A stretch of 64,000 nucleotides of DNA from Pseudomonas fluorescens (GTDB lineage Bacteria; Pseudomonadota; Gammaproteobacteria; Pseudomonadales; Pseudomonadaceae), in assembly GCF_001902145.1 (NCBI RefSeq), contig NZ_MRST01000024.1:310001-374000 (forward strand). Direction: 5' to 3'. Shown piece after piece: positions 18,133 to 29,349 of this stretch. Each line of letters starts with the position of its first letter. Position 1 is the first letter of the stretch. The notes beneath the pieces were generated by a model. The model was not told where the DNA came from and ran no database searches. It saw nothing but the letters and a program-made list of their open reading frames with translations. Position numbers and translations under genes: made by a program.

Positions 18133-18651
18133 GTGCGAAATTTGATTCTTGTAGGGCCGATGGGGGCTGGAAAAAGCACCATCGGCCGTTTGCTGGCCAA
18201 AGAGCTGCGCCTGCCGTTCAAAGATTCCGACAAGGAAATTGAATTGCGCACGGGTGCCAATATCCCATGGATCTTCGATAAAGAAGGCGAGCTGGGCTTT
18301 CGTGACCGCGAGCAGGCGATGATTGCCGAGCTGTGCGGCTGCGATGGCGTGGTATTGGCGACCGGCGGTGGCGCCGTCATGCGCGATGAAAACCGTCGGG
18401 CGCTGCATGCCGGTGGTCGGGTGGTGTATCTGCACGCGTCGGTCGAACAGCAGGTGGGCCGGACTGCCCGTGATCGCAATCGCCCGTTGCTGCGCACCGC
18501 CGACCCGGCCAAGACCCTGCGGGACCTGCTGGCGCTGCGCGATCCGCTGTATCGGGAAATCGCCGATCTGGTGGTGGAAACCGATGAGCGGCCGCCTCGG
18601 ATGGTCGTGCTCGACATTCTTGAGCGCCTGCAACGGTTGCCACCCCGTTAA
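18133..18651 (+). CDS. aroK: Shikimate kinase (GTG start)
   Basis: Phosphorylates shikimate in the aromatic pathway. 172 residues, with P-loop GPMGAGKST (8-16), the shikimate-binding Asp in FKDSDKEIE, the GGGAV motif near 80, and the lid Arg in RNRPLL. Translation starts at GTG 18133, only 4 bases after the pilQ stop, so it is probably transcribed with the pil genes. The pairing of pilQ/hofQ with aroK and aroB is conserved across gammaproteobacteria. Confidence 0.97.
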   Translation: MRNLILVGPMGAGKSTIGRLLAKELRLPFKDSDKEIELRTGANIPWIFDKEGELGFRDREQAMIAELCGCDGVVLATGGGAVMRDENRRALHAGGRVVYLHASVEQQVGRTARDRNRPLLRTADPAKTLRDLLALRDPLYREIADLVVETDERPPRMVVLDILERLQRLPPR

Positions 18652-18777
18652 AGCCTGGCCCGAAATGCGCTATTCTCGGCGGCGCGCCATGACCTTGTGA
18701 GGTATGGCGTAGAGCCATCAGGCGGTGTCGAGATATCGACAGTGCCGGTCGTCACTCCATCTTCAACGCGGGGACAC

Positions 18778-19878
18778 ATGCAGACACTTAAGGTCGATCT
18801 AGGCGAGCGCAGCTACCCGATCCACATTGGCGCAGGTCTGTTGGACCAGCCCGAACTGCTTGCGCCGCATATTGCCGGCCGACAGGTGGCGATCATCTCC
18901 AACGAAACGGTCGCGCCGCTGTATCTTGAGCGTTTGAGCCGCAGCCTGGCGGCGTACTCGGTGACCTGCGTGGTGTTGCCTGACGGCGAAGCCCACAAAA
19001 ACTGGGAAACCCTGCAACTGATCTTTGATGGGCTGCTGACCGCGCGCCATGATCGTCGAACCACTGTGGTCGCCCTGGGCGGCGGTGTGATTGGCGACAT
19101 GGCTGGTTTTGCCGCGGCCTGCTACCAGCGCGGCGTGGATTTTATCCAGGTGCCGACCACCTTGCTGTCCCAGGTCGACTCGTCGGTGGGTGGCAAGACC
19201 GGTATCAACCACCCGCTGGGCAAGAACATGGTCGGCGCGTTCTACCAGCCCCAGGCTGTGCTGATCGACACCGCTACCCTCAACACCTTGCCGCCGCGCG
19301 AGCTGTCGGCGGGCCTGGCGGAAGTCATCAAGTACGGCCTGATTTGCGATGAGCCGTTCCTGACGTGGCTGGAAGAACACATGGACGCCTTGCGCGCCCT
19401 CGATCAGGTAGCCCTGACCGAAGCGATCTCCCGCTCCTGCGCGGCCAAGGCACTGGTAGTCAATGCCGACGAGCGCGAGTCCGGCGTGCGGGCCACGCTG
19501 AACCTGGGCCACACCTTCGGCCATGCGATCGAAACGCACATGGGCTATGGTGTGTGGTTGCATGGGGAGGCCGTGGCGGCTGGTACGGTGATGGCACTGG
19601 ATATGTCGCAGCGCCTGGGCTGGATCAGCGCCCAGGAGCGCGATCGCGGTATCCGCCTGTTCCAGCGTGCCGGTTTGCCGGTCGTTCCGCCCACGGAGAT
19701 GACCGAGGCGGACTTCCTTGAACATATGGCGATAGACAAGAAAGTGATCGACGGTCGACTTCGACTGGTACTGTTGCGCCATATCGGCGAAGCCGTGGTG
19801 ACCGACGATTATCCAAAAGAGATTCTACAGGCCACGCTGGGAGCGGATTACCGCGCCCTGGCCCAGCTCAAAGGTTAA
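18778..19878 (+). CDS. aroB: 3-dehydroquinate synthase
   Basis: An NAD- and metal-dependent cyclase of the shikimate pathway that converts DAHP to 3-dehydroquinate. 366 residues. NAD-binding [13 protein letters not shown] and the [13 protein letters not shown] segment are intact. The metal ligands are in the Glu of [10 protein letters not shown] and the His residues of GHTFGH and HGEAVAAG. The ATG at 18778 ([15 protein letters not shown]) was chosen over an in-frame ATG 81 bases upstream that gives an unconserved extension. A 126-base gap separates it from aroK, with a weak TATTCT at 18671 as a possible -10. Confidence 0.98.
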   Translation: MQTLKVDLGERSYPIHIGAGLLDQPELLAPHIAGRQVAIISNETVAPLYLERLSRSLAAYSVTCVVLPDGEAHKNWETLQLIFDGLLTARHDRRTTVVALGGGVIGDMAGFAAACYQRGVDFIQVPTTLLSQVDSSVGGKTGINHPLGKNMVGAFYQPQAVLIDTATLNTLPPRELSAGLAEVIKYGLICDEPFLTWLEEHMDALRALDQVALTEAISRSCAAKALVVNADERESGVRATLNLGHTFGHAIETHMGYGVWLHGEAVAAGTVMALDMSQRLGWISAQERDRGIRLFQRAGLPVVPPTEMTEADFLEHMAIDKKVIDGRLRLVLLRHIGEAVVTDDYPKEILQATLGADYRALAQLKG

Positions 19879-19887
19879 TAAGACCCG

Positions 19888-21465
19888 ATGACTAGTTTGC
19901 ATGCCGACGAGGCGTTCCTCGGCCATTATCACTTGAGCCACGACCCCTTCGCTCCACGGGTGCCGGGTTTCAAGTTCTTCCCCGCCCAGCGCAAGCCGGT
20001 ACTTGGGCAGTTGCATCACCTCGCGCGCTACAGTCAGTTGCTGCTGGTGGTGACCGGCCCTCTGGGCAGCGGCAAGACCTTGCTGCGCCAGGCGCTGGTG
20101 GCCAGCACCAATAAACAATCGGTGCAGAGCGTGGTGGTATCGGCCCGCGGTGCCGGTGATGCGGCCGGCGTACTGCGCGAGGTGGCGCAAGCGTTGAGCG
20201 TCTCCAGCGCCGAGCCGAACGCGATTCTCAAGCAGGTGGTGCAATTGGGCCTGACCGGCCAGGAAGTCTACCTGCTGGTAGACGACGCCGAGCAGCTCGA
20301 CGAATCCGCCCTGGAAGCCCTGCTGGCGTTGGCAGCGGGTACGCCGGAAGGTCGCCCGCATGTGTTCCTGTTCGGTGAGTCGTCGTTGATCGCCGATCTG
20401 GAGCAGATCAGCGGTGAGCAGGAGCTGTTTCACGTCATCGAGTTGCAGCCGTACGAAGAGGAAGAAACCCGCGAATACCTGGCACAACGTCTTGAAGGCG
20501 CAGGGGCGGGTATCGAACTTTTCACCGCTGCGCAGATCTCTGATATTCACGAAAGCTCCGATGGCTGGCCTGGAAACATCAACCAGGTTGCCCGCGATGC
20601 CATGATCGAAGCCATGATTGCCAGCCGCTCTGCGGTCAAGCGTCCAAAGATGGGGTTCACTATGCCTAAAAAGCACGTATTGGCTATTTCCGCCGTTGTC
20701 GTGGTCGCTGTTGCCGCCGCCTGGTTGATCCCGGGCCGCAACAAAGCACCGACAACCACCGGCGCGCCAACCGAACAGGCGCAGTTGCCACTGGGCAAGC
20801 CCACGCCAAACGTCGAATTTGCCAACTCCGGCCAACCGACCAACCTACCGATGGTCGGCCAACCTGTGATGCGCGGCCCTCTGGCCGAAGAAGCCGGTGG
20901 CATCTCCGAAGGTGACGACGGTGTGCCGGTGGAAGGCTCCAGCGCCACGCCGCCGACCGTGACCACCACCGCACCACCTGCAGGCGTACCGGCCGGTGTG
21001 CCAGCGACGCCGGTTGCTCCGGTCGCCAAGCCGGCTCCGACGCCGGCGCCCACCGTTGCTACCGCCAAGCCTGCTCCGGTGACCAAGCCTGTCGCACCAG
21101 CGCCAGCCGCCAAACCAGCCCCGGCCGCCAAGCCTGCGGAAAAACCAGCCGCCACCGTTGCCAAGGCCGGCGCTGCTGGCAGCAGCTGGTACAGCAGCCA
21201 GCCTACCGGTAACTTTGTGGTGCAGATCCTCGGCACCAGCTCCGAAGCCAACGCCCAGGCGTTCGTCAAAGAGCAGGGCGGCCAGTACCGTTATTTCAAG
21301 AAAGTGCTCAACGGCAAGCCTCTCTACGTGATCACCTACGGCAGCTTCCCAAGCCGCGCCGCAGCCGATTCTGCCATCAAGGCCTTGCCAGCGAAGGTTC
21401 AGGCTGGTAAACCTTGGCCTCGCACTGTTGCCAGCGTTCAACAAGAACTGGCAGCAACTCGCTGA
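19888..21465 (+). CDS. AAA ATPase with C-terminal SPOR domain (DamX-position protein)
   Basis: 525 residues. The N-terminal 250 form an ExeA/GspA-like AAA domain with Walker A GPLGSGKT (57-64) and Walker B YLLVDDAEQL. One membrane segment follows (VLAISAVVVVAVAAAWLI, about 261-278), then a long Pro/Ala/Thr linker and a C-terminal SPOR domain (about 435-520) that would bind septal glycan. The position after aroB matches damX in E. coli and the corresponding gene in P. aeruginosa. It probably links cell-envelope or division-site recognition to ATPase activity; the exact role is unknown. It starts 9 bases after aroB, so it is likely co-transcribed. Confidence 0.88.
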   Translation: MTSLHADEAFLGHYHLSHDPFAPRVPGFKFFPAQRKPVLGQLHHLARYSQLLLVVTGPLGSGKTLLRQALVASTNKQSVQSVVVSARGAGDAAGVLREVAQALSVSSAEPNAILKQVVQLGLTGQEVYLLVDDAEQLDESALEALLALAAGTPEGRPHVFLFGESSLIADLEQISGEQELFHVIELQPYEEEETREYLAQRLEGAGAGIELFTAAQISDIHESSDGWPGNINQVARDAMIEAMIASRSAVKRPKMGFTMPKKHVLAISAVVVVAVAAAWLIPGRNKAPTTTGAPTEQAQLPLGKPTPNVEFANSGQPTNLPMVGQPVMRGPLAEEAGGISEGDDGVPVEGSSATPPTVTTTAPPAGVPAGVPATPVAPVAKPAPTPAPTVATAKPAPVTKPVAPAPAAKPAPAAKPAEKPAATVAKAGAAGSSWYSSQPTGNFVVQILGTSSEANAQAFVKEQGGQYRYFKKVLNGKPLYVITYGSFPSRAAADSAIKALPAKVQAGKPWPRTVASVQQELAATR

Positions 21466-21471
21466 AGATCC

Positions 21472-21492
21472 GGCGGCCTTACCCAGGCCGCC
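21472..21492 (+). terminator. Hairpin after the SPOR gene (possible terminator)
   Basis: Perfect 8-bp stem GGCGGCCT / AGGCCGCC with loop TACCC, 6 bases after the stop codon. No T-run follows, so it may only protect the 3' end or act with Rho. Confidence 0.45.
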
Positions 21493-21644
21493 CTCCCGGC
21501 ACCTCAAAAAAATCCGCAAGTGCGTGCAGTCTCCCGAGACCGCGCGCTTTGTGGTGTCTGCGTCACAGTGGCTTTTGAGTCGTAGCGGTCAGAATTAAAA
21601 AAGTTTTGACTAGCACAGCATATCGCTTTAAACCTTTCATAAAT

Positions 21645-21663
21645 GCGACATAGATTTGCGACA
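21645..21663 (-). promoter_or_regulatory. Probable ArgR operator upstream of gltB
   Basis: On the minus strand two TGTCGC half-sites (complements at 21658-21663 and 21645-21650) are spaced 13 bases apart. The second is followed by N8-AA, as in the Pseudomonas ArgR consensus TGTCGC-N8-AA. It lies just upstream of the promoter -35. ArgR control of the glutamate synthase operon is known in P. aeruginosa. The rest of the 352-base gap (21466-21817) shows nothing else recognisable beyond the promoter. Confidence 0.5.
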
Positions 21664-21677
21664 TGTCGTCGCTAAAT

Positions 21678-21706
21678 TTGTGAGCGTCTGTGTCGGTGTG
21701 TACAAT
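21678..21706 (+). promoter_or_regulatory. Sigma-70 promoter of gltBD
   Basis: -35 TTGTGA (21678-21683) and -10 TACAAT (21701-21706) have optimal 17-base spacing. The leader to the gltB ATG is about 105 nt. Confidence 0.6.
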
Positions 21707-21817
21707 GACCTCCCTTTTGCCCCCGCTAAGCCGGCGTACGTTCGGCGTGGAAGGTAACCGGTTGAATTGAAAAGAAATTTGTCTCGATATAAGAGGCAGC
21801 CTGGTGAGAAAGTGTCT

Positions 21818-24800
21818 ATGAAAGCAGGTCTGTACCAACCCGATGAATTCAAGGATAACTGCGGTTTCGGCCTGATAGCCCACATGCAGGGCGAGCCCAG
21901 TCATACCCTTTTGCAAACGGCCATCGAGGCCCTGACCTGCATGACCCACCGCGGTGGGATCAACGCCGACGGCAAGACCGGTGACGGCTGTGGCTTGCTG
22001 ATTCAAAAGCCCGACCAGTTCCTGCGCGCTGTCGCCAAAGAGCAATTCGCGGTCGAACTGCCCAAGCAGTACGCCGTGGGCATGGTGTTTTTCAACCAGG
22101 ATCCGGTAAAAGCCGAAGCCGCTCGCGAGAACATGAACCGCGAGATCGCCGCCGCCGGCCTGCAACTCGTCGGCTGGCGCAAAGTGCCCATCGACACCAG
22201 CGTACTCGGCCGCCTGGCCCTGGAGCGCCTGCCGCAGATTGAACAAGTGTTCATCGCAGGCGATGGCCTGAGCGACCAGGACATGGCGATCAAGCTGTTC
22301 ACGTCCCGTCGTCGTTCGTCGGTGCTCAACGCCGCCGACACCGACCACTACATCTGCAGCTTTTCCCACAAGACCATCATTTATAAAGGCCTGATGATGC
22401 CGGCGGACCTCACCGCCTTCTATCCAGACCTGAGCGATGAGCGCCTGCAAACCGCAATCTGCGTGTTCCACCAGCGCTTCTCCACCAATACCCTGCCGAA
22501 ATGGCCGCTGGCCCAGCCATTCCGCTTCCTCGCCCACAACGGCGAGATCAACACCATCACCGGCAACCGCAACTGGGCTGTGGCCCGTCGCACCAAGTTC
22601 GCCAACGATTTGATGGACCTCGAAGAGCTCGGCCCGCTGGTCAATCGCGTGGGTTCCGACTCCTCCAGCATGGACAACATGCTCGAACTGATGGTCACCG
22701 GCGGCATCGACCTGTTCCGTGGCGTGCGCATGATCATTCCGCCAGCGTGGCAGAACGTCGAGACCATGGACCCGGACCTGCGTGCGTTCTACGAGTACAA
22801 CTCGATGCACATGGAACCGTGGGACGGCCCGGCCGGCGTGGTCATGACCGACGGCCGCTACGCGGTGTGCCTGCTCGACCGTAACGGTCTGCGCCCGGCG
22901 CGTTGGGTGACCACCACCAACGGTTTCATCACCCTCGCCTCGGAAATCGGCGTGTGGGACTACAAGCCTGAAGACGTGATCGCCAAAGGCCGTGTCGGCC
23001 CTGGCCAGATCCTGGCCGTGGACACCGAGACCGGGCAGATCCTCGACACCGACGCTATCGACAACCGCTTGAAGTCCCGTCACCCGTACAAGCAGTGGCT
23101 GCGCAAGAACGCCCTGCGTATCCAGGCGACCATGGAAGACAACGACCACGGTTCGGCTTTCTATGACGTCGACCAGCTCAAGCAGTACATGAAGATGTAC
23201 CAGGTCACGTTCGAAGAGCGCGACCAGGTACTGCGCCCGCTCGGCGAGCAAGGCTACGAGGCCGTCGGCTCCATGGGCGATGACACGCCCATGGCCGTGC
23301 TGTCCCAGCGCGTGCGCACGCCGTACGACTATTTCCGCCAGCAGTTCGCCCAGGTGACCAACCCACCGATCGACCCGCTGCGTGAAGCCATCGTGATGTC
23401 CCTGGAAGTGTGCCTCGGTGCCGAGCGCAACATCTTCCAGGAATCGCCTGAGCATGCCTCCCGCGTGATCCTCAGCTCGCCGGTCATTTCCCCGGCCAAG
23501 TGGCGCTCGCTGATGACCCTGGAGCGTCCGGGCTTCGACCGCCAGATCATCGACCTGAACTACGAGGAGAGCCTGGGCCTTGAAGCCGCTGTGCGCAACG
23601 TCGCAGACCAGGCTGAAGAAGCTGTGCGTGCCGGTCGTACCCAGATCGTACTGACCGACCGCCATATCGCGCCTGGCAAGTTGCCGATCCACGCGTCCCT
23701 GGCGACCGGTGCGGTGCACCACCGCCTGACCGAAAAAGGCCTGCGCTGCGACTCCAACATCCTCGTGGAGACCGCCACTGCCCGCGACCCGCATCACTTT
23801 GCGGTGCTGATCGGTTTCGGCGCTTCGGCGGTGTACCCGTTCCTCGCGTACGAAGTGCTGGGTGACCTGATCCGTACCGGTGAAGTGCTGGGCGACCTCT
23901 ATGAGGTGTTCAAGAACTACCGCAAGGGCATCACCAAGGGCTTGCTGAAGATTCTGTCGAAGATGGGTATCTCCACGGTCACCTCGTACCGTGGCGCTCA
24001 GTTGTTCGAAGCCATCGGTCTGTCCGAAGAAGTCTGCGAGCTGAGTTTCCGTGGCGTACCGAGCCGCATCAAGGGTGCGCGTTTCGTCGACATCGAAGCC
24101 GAGCAAAAAGCCCTGGCCGCCGAAGCCTGGAGCGCGCGCAAGCCGATCCAGCAAGGTGGCCTGCTCAAGTTCGTGCACGGTGGCGAATACCATGCCTACA
24201 ACCCGGACGTGGTCAACACCCTGCAAGCCGCTGTGCAGCAGGGCGACTACGCCAAGTTCAAGGAATACACGAGCCTGGTGGATAACCGCCCGGTGTCGAT
24301 GATCCGCGACCTGTTCAAAGTGAAGACCCTGGACACGCCGATGGACATCAGCCAGGTCGAGCCGCTGGAGTCGATCCTCAAGCGCTTCGACTCCGCCGGT
24401 ATTTCCCTGGGCGCCTTGTCGCCGGAAGCTCACGAAGCCCTGGCCGAAGCCATGAACCGCCTGGGCGCGCGTTCCAACTCAGGTGAAGGCGGCGAAGACC
24501 CGGCGCGCTACGGCACGCTCAAAAGCTCGAAGATCAAGCAGGTGGCCACCGGCCGTTTTGGCGTGACCCCGGAATACCTGGTCAACGCCGAAGTGCTGCA
24601 GATCAAGGTCGCCCAGGGCGCCAAGCCCGGTGAAGGCGGCCAGCTGCCAGGCGGCAAGGTCAACGGCCTGATCGCCAAGCTGCGTTACGCCGTACCGGGC
24701 GTGACCCTGATTTCGCCACCGCCGCATCACGACATCTACTCGATTGAAGATTTGTCGCAGCTGATCTTCGACCTGAAACAGGTCAACCCGCAGGCCCTGG

Positions 24801-26263
24801 TCTCGGTGAAGCTGGTAGCAGAAGCTGGCGTCGGCACCATTGCTGCCGGTGTGGCCAAGGCCTATGCCGACCTGATCACCATCTCCGGCTACGACGGCGG
24901 CACCGGCGCTTCGCCGCTGACCTCGATCAAATACGCCGGTGCACCCTGGGAACTCGGCCTGGCCGAAACCCACCAGACCCTGCGCGGCAACGACCTGCGC
25001 GGCAAGGTGCGGGTGCAGACCGACGGTGGCCTGAAAACCGGCCTCGACGTGATCAAGGCCGCAATCCTCGGCGCCGAAAGTTTCGGCTTCGGCACTGCGC
25101 CCATGATCGCCCTGGGCTGCAAATACCTGCGTATCTGCCATCTGAACAACTGCGCCACCGGCGTGGCGACTCAGAACGAAAAACTGCGCAAGGATCACTA
25201 CATCGGCACCGTCGACATGGTGGTGAATTTCTTCACCTACGTCGCCGAAGAAACCCGTGAGTGGCTGGCCAAGCTGGGCGTACGTTCGCTGGAAGAGCTG
25301 ATCGGTCGCACCGACCTGTTGGACATCCTCGAAGGCCAGACCGCCAAGCAACAACATCTGGACCTCACACCGCTGTTGGGCAGCGATCACATCCCGGCAG
25401 ACAAGCCACAATTCTGCCAAGTGGACCGCAACCCACCGTTCGACAAAGGCCTGTTGGCCGAGAAAATGGTCGAAATGGCCGGCTCCTTGATCAACGACGC
25501 CAGCGGTGGCGAATTCGCCCTGGATATCTGCAACTGCGACCGTTCCATCGGCGCACGCATCTCCGGCGAAATCGCGCGCAAGCACGGCAACCAGGGCATG
25601 GCGAAAGCGCCGATCACCTTCCGCTTCAAGGGCACTGCGGGCCAGAGCTTCGGCGTGTGGAACGCCGGCGGCCTGCACATGTACCTGGAAGGCGACGCCA
25701 ACGACTACGTGGGCAAGGGCATGACTGGCGGCAAACTGGTCATCGTTCCGCCGGCTGGCAGCGTGTACAAGACCCAGGACAGTGCCATCATCGGCAACAC
25801 CTGCCTGTACGGCGCCACCGGTGGCAAGCTGTTTGCCGCAGGTACTGCCGGTGAGCGTTTCGCCGTGCGTAACTCCGGTGCTCACACCGTGGTGGAAGGC
25901 ACTGGCGATCACTGCTGCGAGTACATGACCGGAGGCTTTGTCGCGGTACTGGGCAAGACCGGTTACAACTTCGGTTCGGGCATGACCGGCGGTTTCGCCT
26001 ACGTGCTCGACCAGGACAACACCTTCGTCGACAAGGTCAACCACGAGTTGGTCGAGATCCAGCGCATCAGCGGCGAAGCCATGGAGTCCTACCGGAACCA
26101 CTTGCAGCACGTGCTGGACGAGTACGTCGAGGAAACCGGCAGCGAATGGGGTCGTAACCTCGCCGAAAACCTCGATGATTACCTGCGTCGTTTCTGGCTG
26201 GTCAAGCCCAAGGCTGCCAACCTGAAATCGTTGCTTTCCAGCATCCGTGCCAACCCGCAGTGA
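21818..26263 (+). CDS. gltB: Glutamate synthase (NADPH) large subunit
   Basis: Transfers the amide of glutamine to 2-oxoglutarate, making two glutamates. 1481 residues. The class II glutaminase nucleophile is the Cys in FKDNCGFG (residue 15), exposed after removal of a short propeptide. The central and FMN domains follow ([23 protein letters not shown]). The 3Fe-4S ligands are in the C..C..C cluster of [11 protein letters not shown], and the C-terminal part is a GXXGXXXG beta-helix. The ATG at 21818 is preferred; an in-frame ATG 51 bases upstream would lengthen the propeptide without conservation. It is followed by gltD after 32 bases. Confidence 0.98.
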   Translation: MKAGLYQPDEFKDNCGFGLIAHMQGEPSHTLLQTAIEALTCMTHRGGINADGKTGDGCGLLIQKPDQFLRAVAKEQFAVELPKQYAVGMVFFNQDPVKAEAARENMNREIAAAGLQLVGWRKVPIDTSVLGRLALERLPQIEQVFIAGDGLSDQDMAIKLFTSRRRSSVLNAADTDHYICSFSHKTIIYKGLMMPADLTAFYPDLSDERLQTAICVFHQRFSTNTLPKWPLAQPFRFLAHNGEINTITGNRNWAVARRTKFANDLMDLEELGPLVNRVGSDSSSMDNMLELMVTGGIDLFRGVRMIIPPAWQNVETMDPDLRAFYEYNSMHMEPWDGPAGVVMTDGRYAVCLLDRNGLRPARWVTTTNGFITLASEIGVWDYKPEDVIAKGRVGPGQILAVDTETGQILDTDAIDNRLKSRHPYKQWLRKNALRIQATMEDNDHGSAFYDVDQLKQYMKMYQVTFEERDQVLRPLGEQGYEAVGSMGDDTPMAVLSQRVRTPYDYFRQQFAQVTNPPIDPLREAIVMSLEVCLGAERNIFQESPEHASRVILSSPVISPAKWRSLMTLERPGFDRQIIDLNYEESLGLEAAVRNVADQAEEAVRAGRTQIVLTDRHIAPGKLPIHASLATGAVHHRLTEKGLRCDSNILVETATARDPHHFAVLIGFGASAVYPFLAYEVLGDLIRTGEVLGDLYEVFKNYRKGITKGLLKILSKMGISTVTSYRGAQLFEAIGLSEEVCELSFRGVPSRIKGARFVDIEAEQKALAAEAWSARKPIQQGGLLKFVHGGEYHAYNPDVVNTLQAAVQQGDYAKFKEYTSLVDNRPVSMIRDLFKVKTLDTPMDISQVEPLESILKRFDSAGISLGALSPEAHEALAEAMNRLGARSNSGEGGEDPARYGTLKSSKIKQVATGRFGVTPEYLVNAEVLQIKVAQGAKPGEGGQLPGGKVNGLIAKLRYAVPGVTLISPPPHHDIYSIEDLSQLIFDLKQVNPQALVSVKLVAEAGVGTIAAGVAKAYADLITISGYDGGTGASPLTSIKYAGAPWELGLAETHQTLRGNDLRGKVRVQTDGGLKTGLDVIKAAILGAESFGFGTAPMIALGCKYLRICHLNNCATGVATQNEKLRKDHYIGTVDMVVNFFTYVAEETREWLAKLGVRSLEELIGRTDLLDILEGQTAKQQHLDLTPLLGSDHIPADKPQFCQVDRNPPFDKGLLAEKMVEMAGSLINDASGGEFALDICNCDRSIGARISGEIARKHGNQGMAKAPITFRFKGTAGQSFGVWNAGGLHMYLEGDANDYVGKGMTGGKLVIVPPAGSVYKTQDSAIIGNTCLYGATGGKLFAAGTAGERFAVRNSGAHTVVEGTGDHCCEYMTGGFVAVLGKTGYNFGSGMTGGFAYVLDQDNTFVDKVNHELVEIQRISGEAMESYRNHLQHVLDEYVEETGSEWGRNLAENLDDYLRRFWLVKPKAANLKSLLSSIRANPQ

Positions 26264-26286
26264 TATGCGCCTGAACAGTTTGATGA

Positions 26287-27714
<1,428 letters not shown>

Positions 27715-27744
27715 TCCCGATCCCAGGTTGAAACGGGATCAAAA

Positions 27745-27833
27745 TGTGGGAGGGGGCTTGCCCCCGATAGCTGTACATCAGCAACAATTTAGTTGCCTGA
27801 CACACCGCTATCGGGGGCAAGCCCCCTCCCACA
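27745..27833. repeat. REPIN (type GTGGGAGGGGGCTTGC)
   Basis: An 89-base inverted repeat with ends tgtgggagggggcttgcccc and complement, between gltD and hemE. This is the GC-stem variant subtype. Confidence 0.9.
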
Positions 27834-27881
27834 TTTGATTTGTACAGTTTCAAGACATTGCTGCAAATCAACTCGATAGAC

Positions 27882-27909
27882 AAAAGGCAGGGCGCATTCC
27901 GTGCCTTTT
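27882..27909 (+). terminator. Hairpin upstream of hemE
   Basis: AAAAGGCA (27882-27889) pairs with TGCCTTTT (27902-27909) around a 12-base loop. It looks like a weak bidirectional terminator that closes the gltBD unit, or a structure in the hemE leader; the two cannot be told apart from sequence. Confidence 0.4.
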
Positions 27910-27956
27910 GCGTCGCGCTCTGAGAAAATGCCCGCACTTTTTTTGCGGATGCCGAC

Positions 27957-29024
27957 ATGACTGCCCTCAAGAACGACCGTTTCCTTCGTGCCCTGCTCAA
28001 GCAACCCGTAGACGTCACCCCGGTGTGGATGATGCGTCAAGCCGGTCGCTACCTGCCGGAATACCGCGCCAGTCGCGCCAACGCCGGTGATTTCATGAGC
28101 CTGTGCATGAACCCGGAGTTCGCCTGCGAAGTCACGATGCAGCCGCTGGACCGCTACCCACAACTGGATGCGGCCATCCTCTTCTCCGATATCCTCACCA
28201 TCCCAGACGCCATGGGCCAAGGCCTGTACTTCGAAACCGGCGAAGGCCCGCGCTTCAAGAAAGTCGTCAGTACCCTGGCCGATATCGAAGCCCTGCCGAT
28301 CCCTGACCCACACAAAGACCTGGGCTACGTGATGGATGCTGTGAGCACCATCCGCCGCGAGCTCAACGGCCGCGTGCCGCTGATCGGTTTCTCCGGTAGC
28401 CCATGGACCCTGGCCACCTACATGGTCGAAGGCGGTTCGTCGAAAGACTTCCGCAAGACCAAGGCCATGCTCTACGACAACCCGCAAGCCATGCACCTGT
28501 TGCTGGACAAGCTGGCGCAGTCGGTCACGTCCTACCTCAACGGCCAGATCATGGCGGGTGCCCAAGCGGTACAGATCTTCGACACCTGGGGCGGCAACCT
28601 GTCGGCGGCGGCGTACCAGGAGTTCTCCCTGGCCTACATGCGCAAGATCGTCAGCGGCCTGATCCGAGAACACGAAGGCCGCAAGGTTCCGGTGATCATG
28701 TTCACCAAAGGCGGCGGCCTGTGGCTGGAAAGCATCGCTGACGCGGGCGCCGATGCATTGGGCCTGGACTGGACCTGCGACCTCGGCGAAGCGCGCCGTC
28801 GCGTCGGCAACCATGTTGCCCTGCAAGGCAACATGGACCCCACCGTGCTGTACGCCAAGCCAGAAGCGATCCGCGCCGAAGTCGGACGCATCCTGGCCAG
28901 CTATGGCAAGGGCACCGGTCACGTGTTTAACCTCGGTCATGGCATTACGCCGGAAGTGAATCCTGAACATGCCGGGGCTTTCTTGCAGGCGGTGCATGAG
29001 TTGTCCGCGCAATATCACGTGTAG
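27957..29024 (+). CDS. hemE: Uroporphyrinogen decarboxylase
   Basis: Removes the four acetate carboxyls of uroporphyrinogen III in haem synthesis. 355 residues. The N-terminal signature [16 protein letters not shown] (with the substrate-binding Arg residues), the [12 protein letters not shown] segment with catalytic Asp, and [13 protein letters not shown] are all intact. It is a single gene with a perfect hairpin 17 bases after its stop. The location after gltBD is conserved in Pseudomonas. Confidence 0.98.
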   Translation: MTALKNDRFLRALLKQPVDVTPVWMMRQAGRYLPEYRASRANAGDFMSLCMNPEFACEVTMQPLDRYPQLDAAILFSDILTIPDAMGQGLYFETGEGPRFKKVVSTLADIEALPIPDPHKDLGYVMDAVSTIRRELNGRVPLIGFSGSPWTLATYMVEGGSSKDFRKTKAMLYDNPQAMHLLLDKLAQSVTSYLNGQIMAGAQAVQIFDTWGGNLSAAAYQEFSLAYMRKIVSGLIREHEGRKVPVIMFTKGGGLWLESIADAGADALGLDWTCDLGEARRRVGNHVALQGNMDPTVLYAKPEAIRAEVGRILASYGKGTGHVFNLGHGITPEVNPEHAGAFLQAVHELSAQYHV

Positions 29025-29040
29025 TCCCAAGGATTTACGT

Positions 29041-29069
29041 CATCACCCTCTTTCAACAAGAGGGTGATG
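29041..29069 (+). terminator. Hairpin terminator of hemE
   Basis: A perfect 12-bp stem CATCACCCTCTT / AAGAGGGTGATG with loop TCAAC. Only a short TTG follows, so the U-tract is weak although the stem is strong. Confidence 0.65.
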
Positions 29070-29349
29070 TTGTCACTGGTCACCTGAATAAACTGTTTAT
29101 GGCTGGGCGGATTTCTCATCGCCTGGCCACAGTTGGTTTAAATTGTTTAAGTGCTTAGGACTATTCCTGTTCTGACGTGGTGTTTTTGTTTTTTGAGAGA
29201 ATTCGATTGGCATTATTCAACTATTCCTACATCAATTAATTTCTATATCCGTAAAATTCGATCCCGCTCGTAGTACAAAAACCTTAAAAAACGTATTCCA
29301 TATTTTCGGATATGGGTTTTATTGTCTGGTTAAGTAGGGCTCGAATTTA
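29070..29349 (+). promoter_or_regulatory. AT-rich promoter region of the chitin monooxygenase gene
   Basis: About 280 bases, markedly more AT-rich than the flanking genes, with no open frame. A hairpin CCATAT (29298-29303) / ATATGG (29310-29315) with loop TTTCGG and a following GTTTTATT tract lies 35 bases before the start codon. The arm CGGATAT (29307-29313) can alternatively pair with ATATCCG at 29245-29251. This could be an attenuator or an operator; I recognise no named site. Confidence 0.4.

Noticed and set aside
21767..21817. An earlier in-frame ATG for gltB at 21767
   Set aside because: It would add 17 unconserved residues to the propeptide; the ATG at 21818 gives the usual Pseudomonas GltB N-terminus.
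21563..24433. A 956-codon open frame antisense to gltB, and another at 24479-26110
   Set aside because: Both lie opposite a highly conserved gene with strong GC third-position bias, which creates long open antisense frames. Their translations are His/Val/Gln-rich with no recognisable domain.
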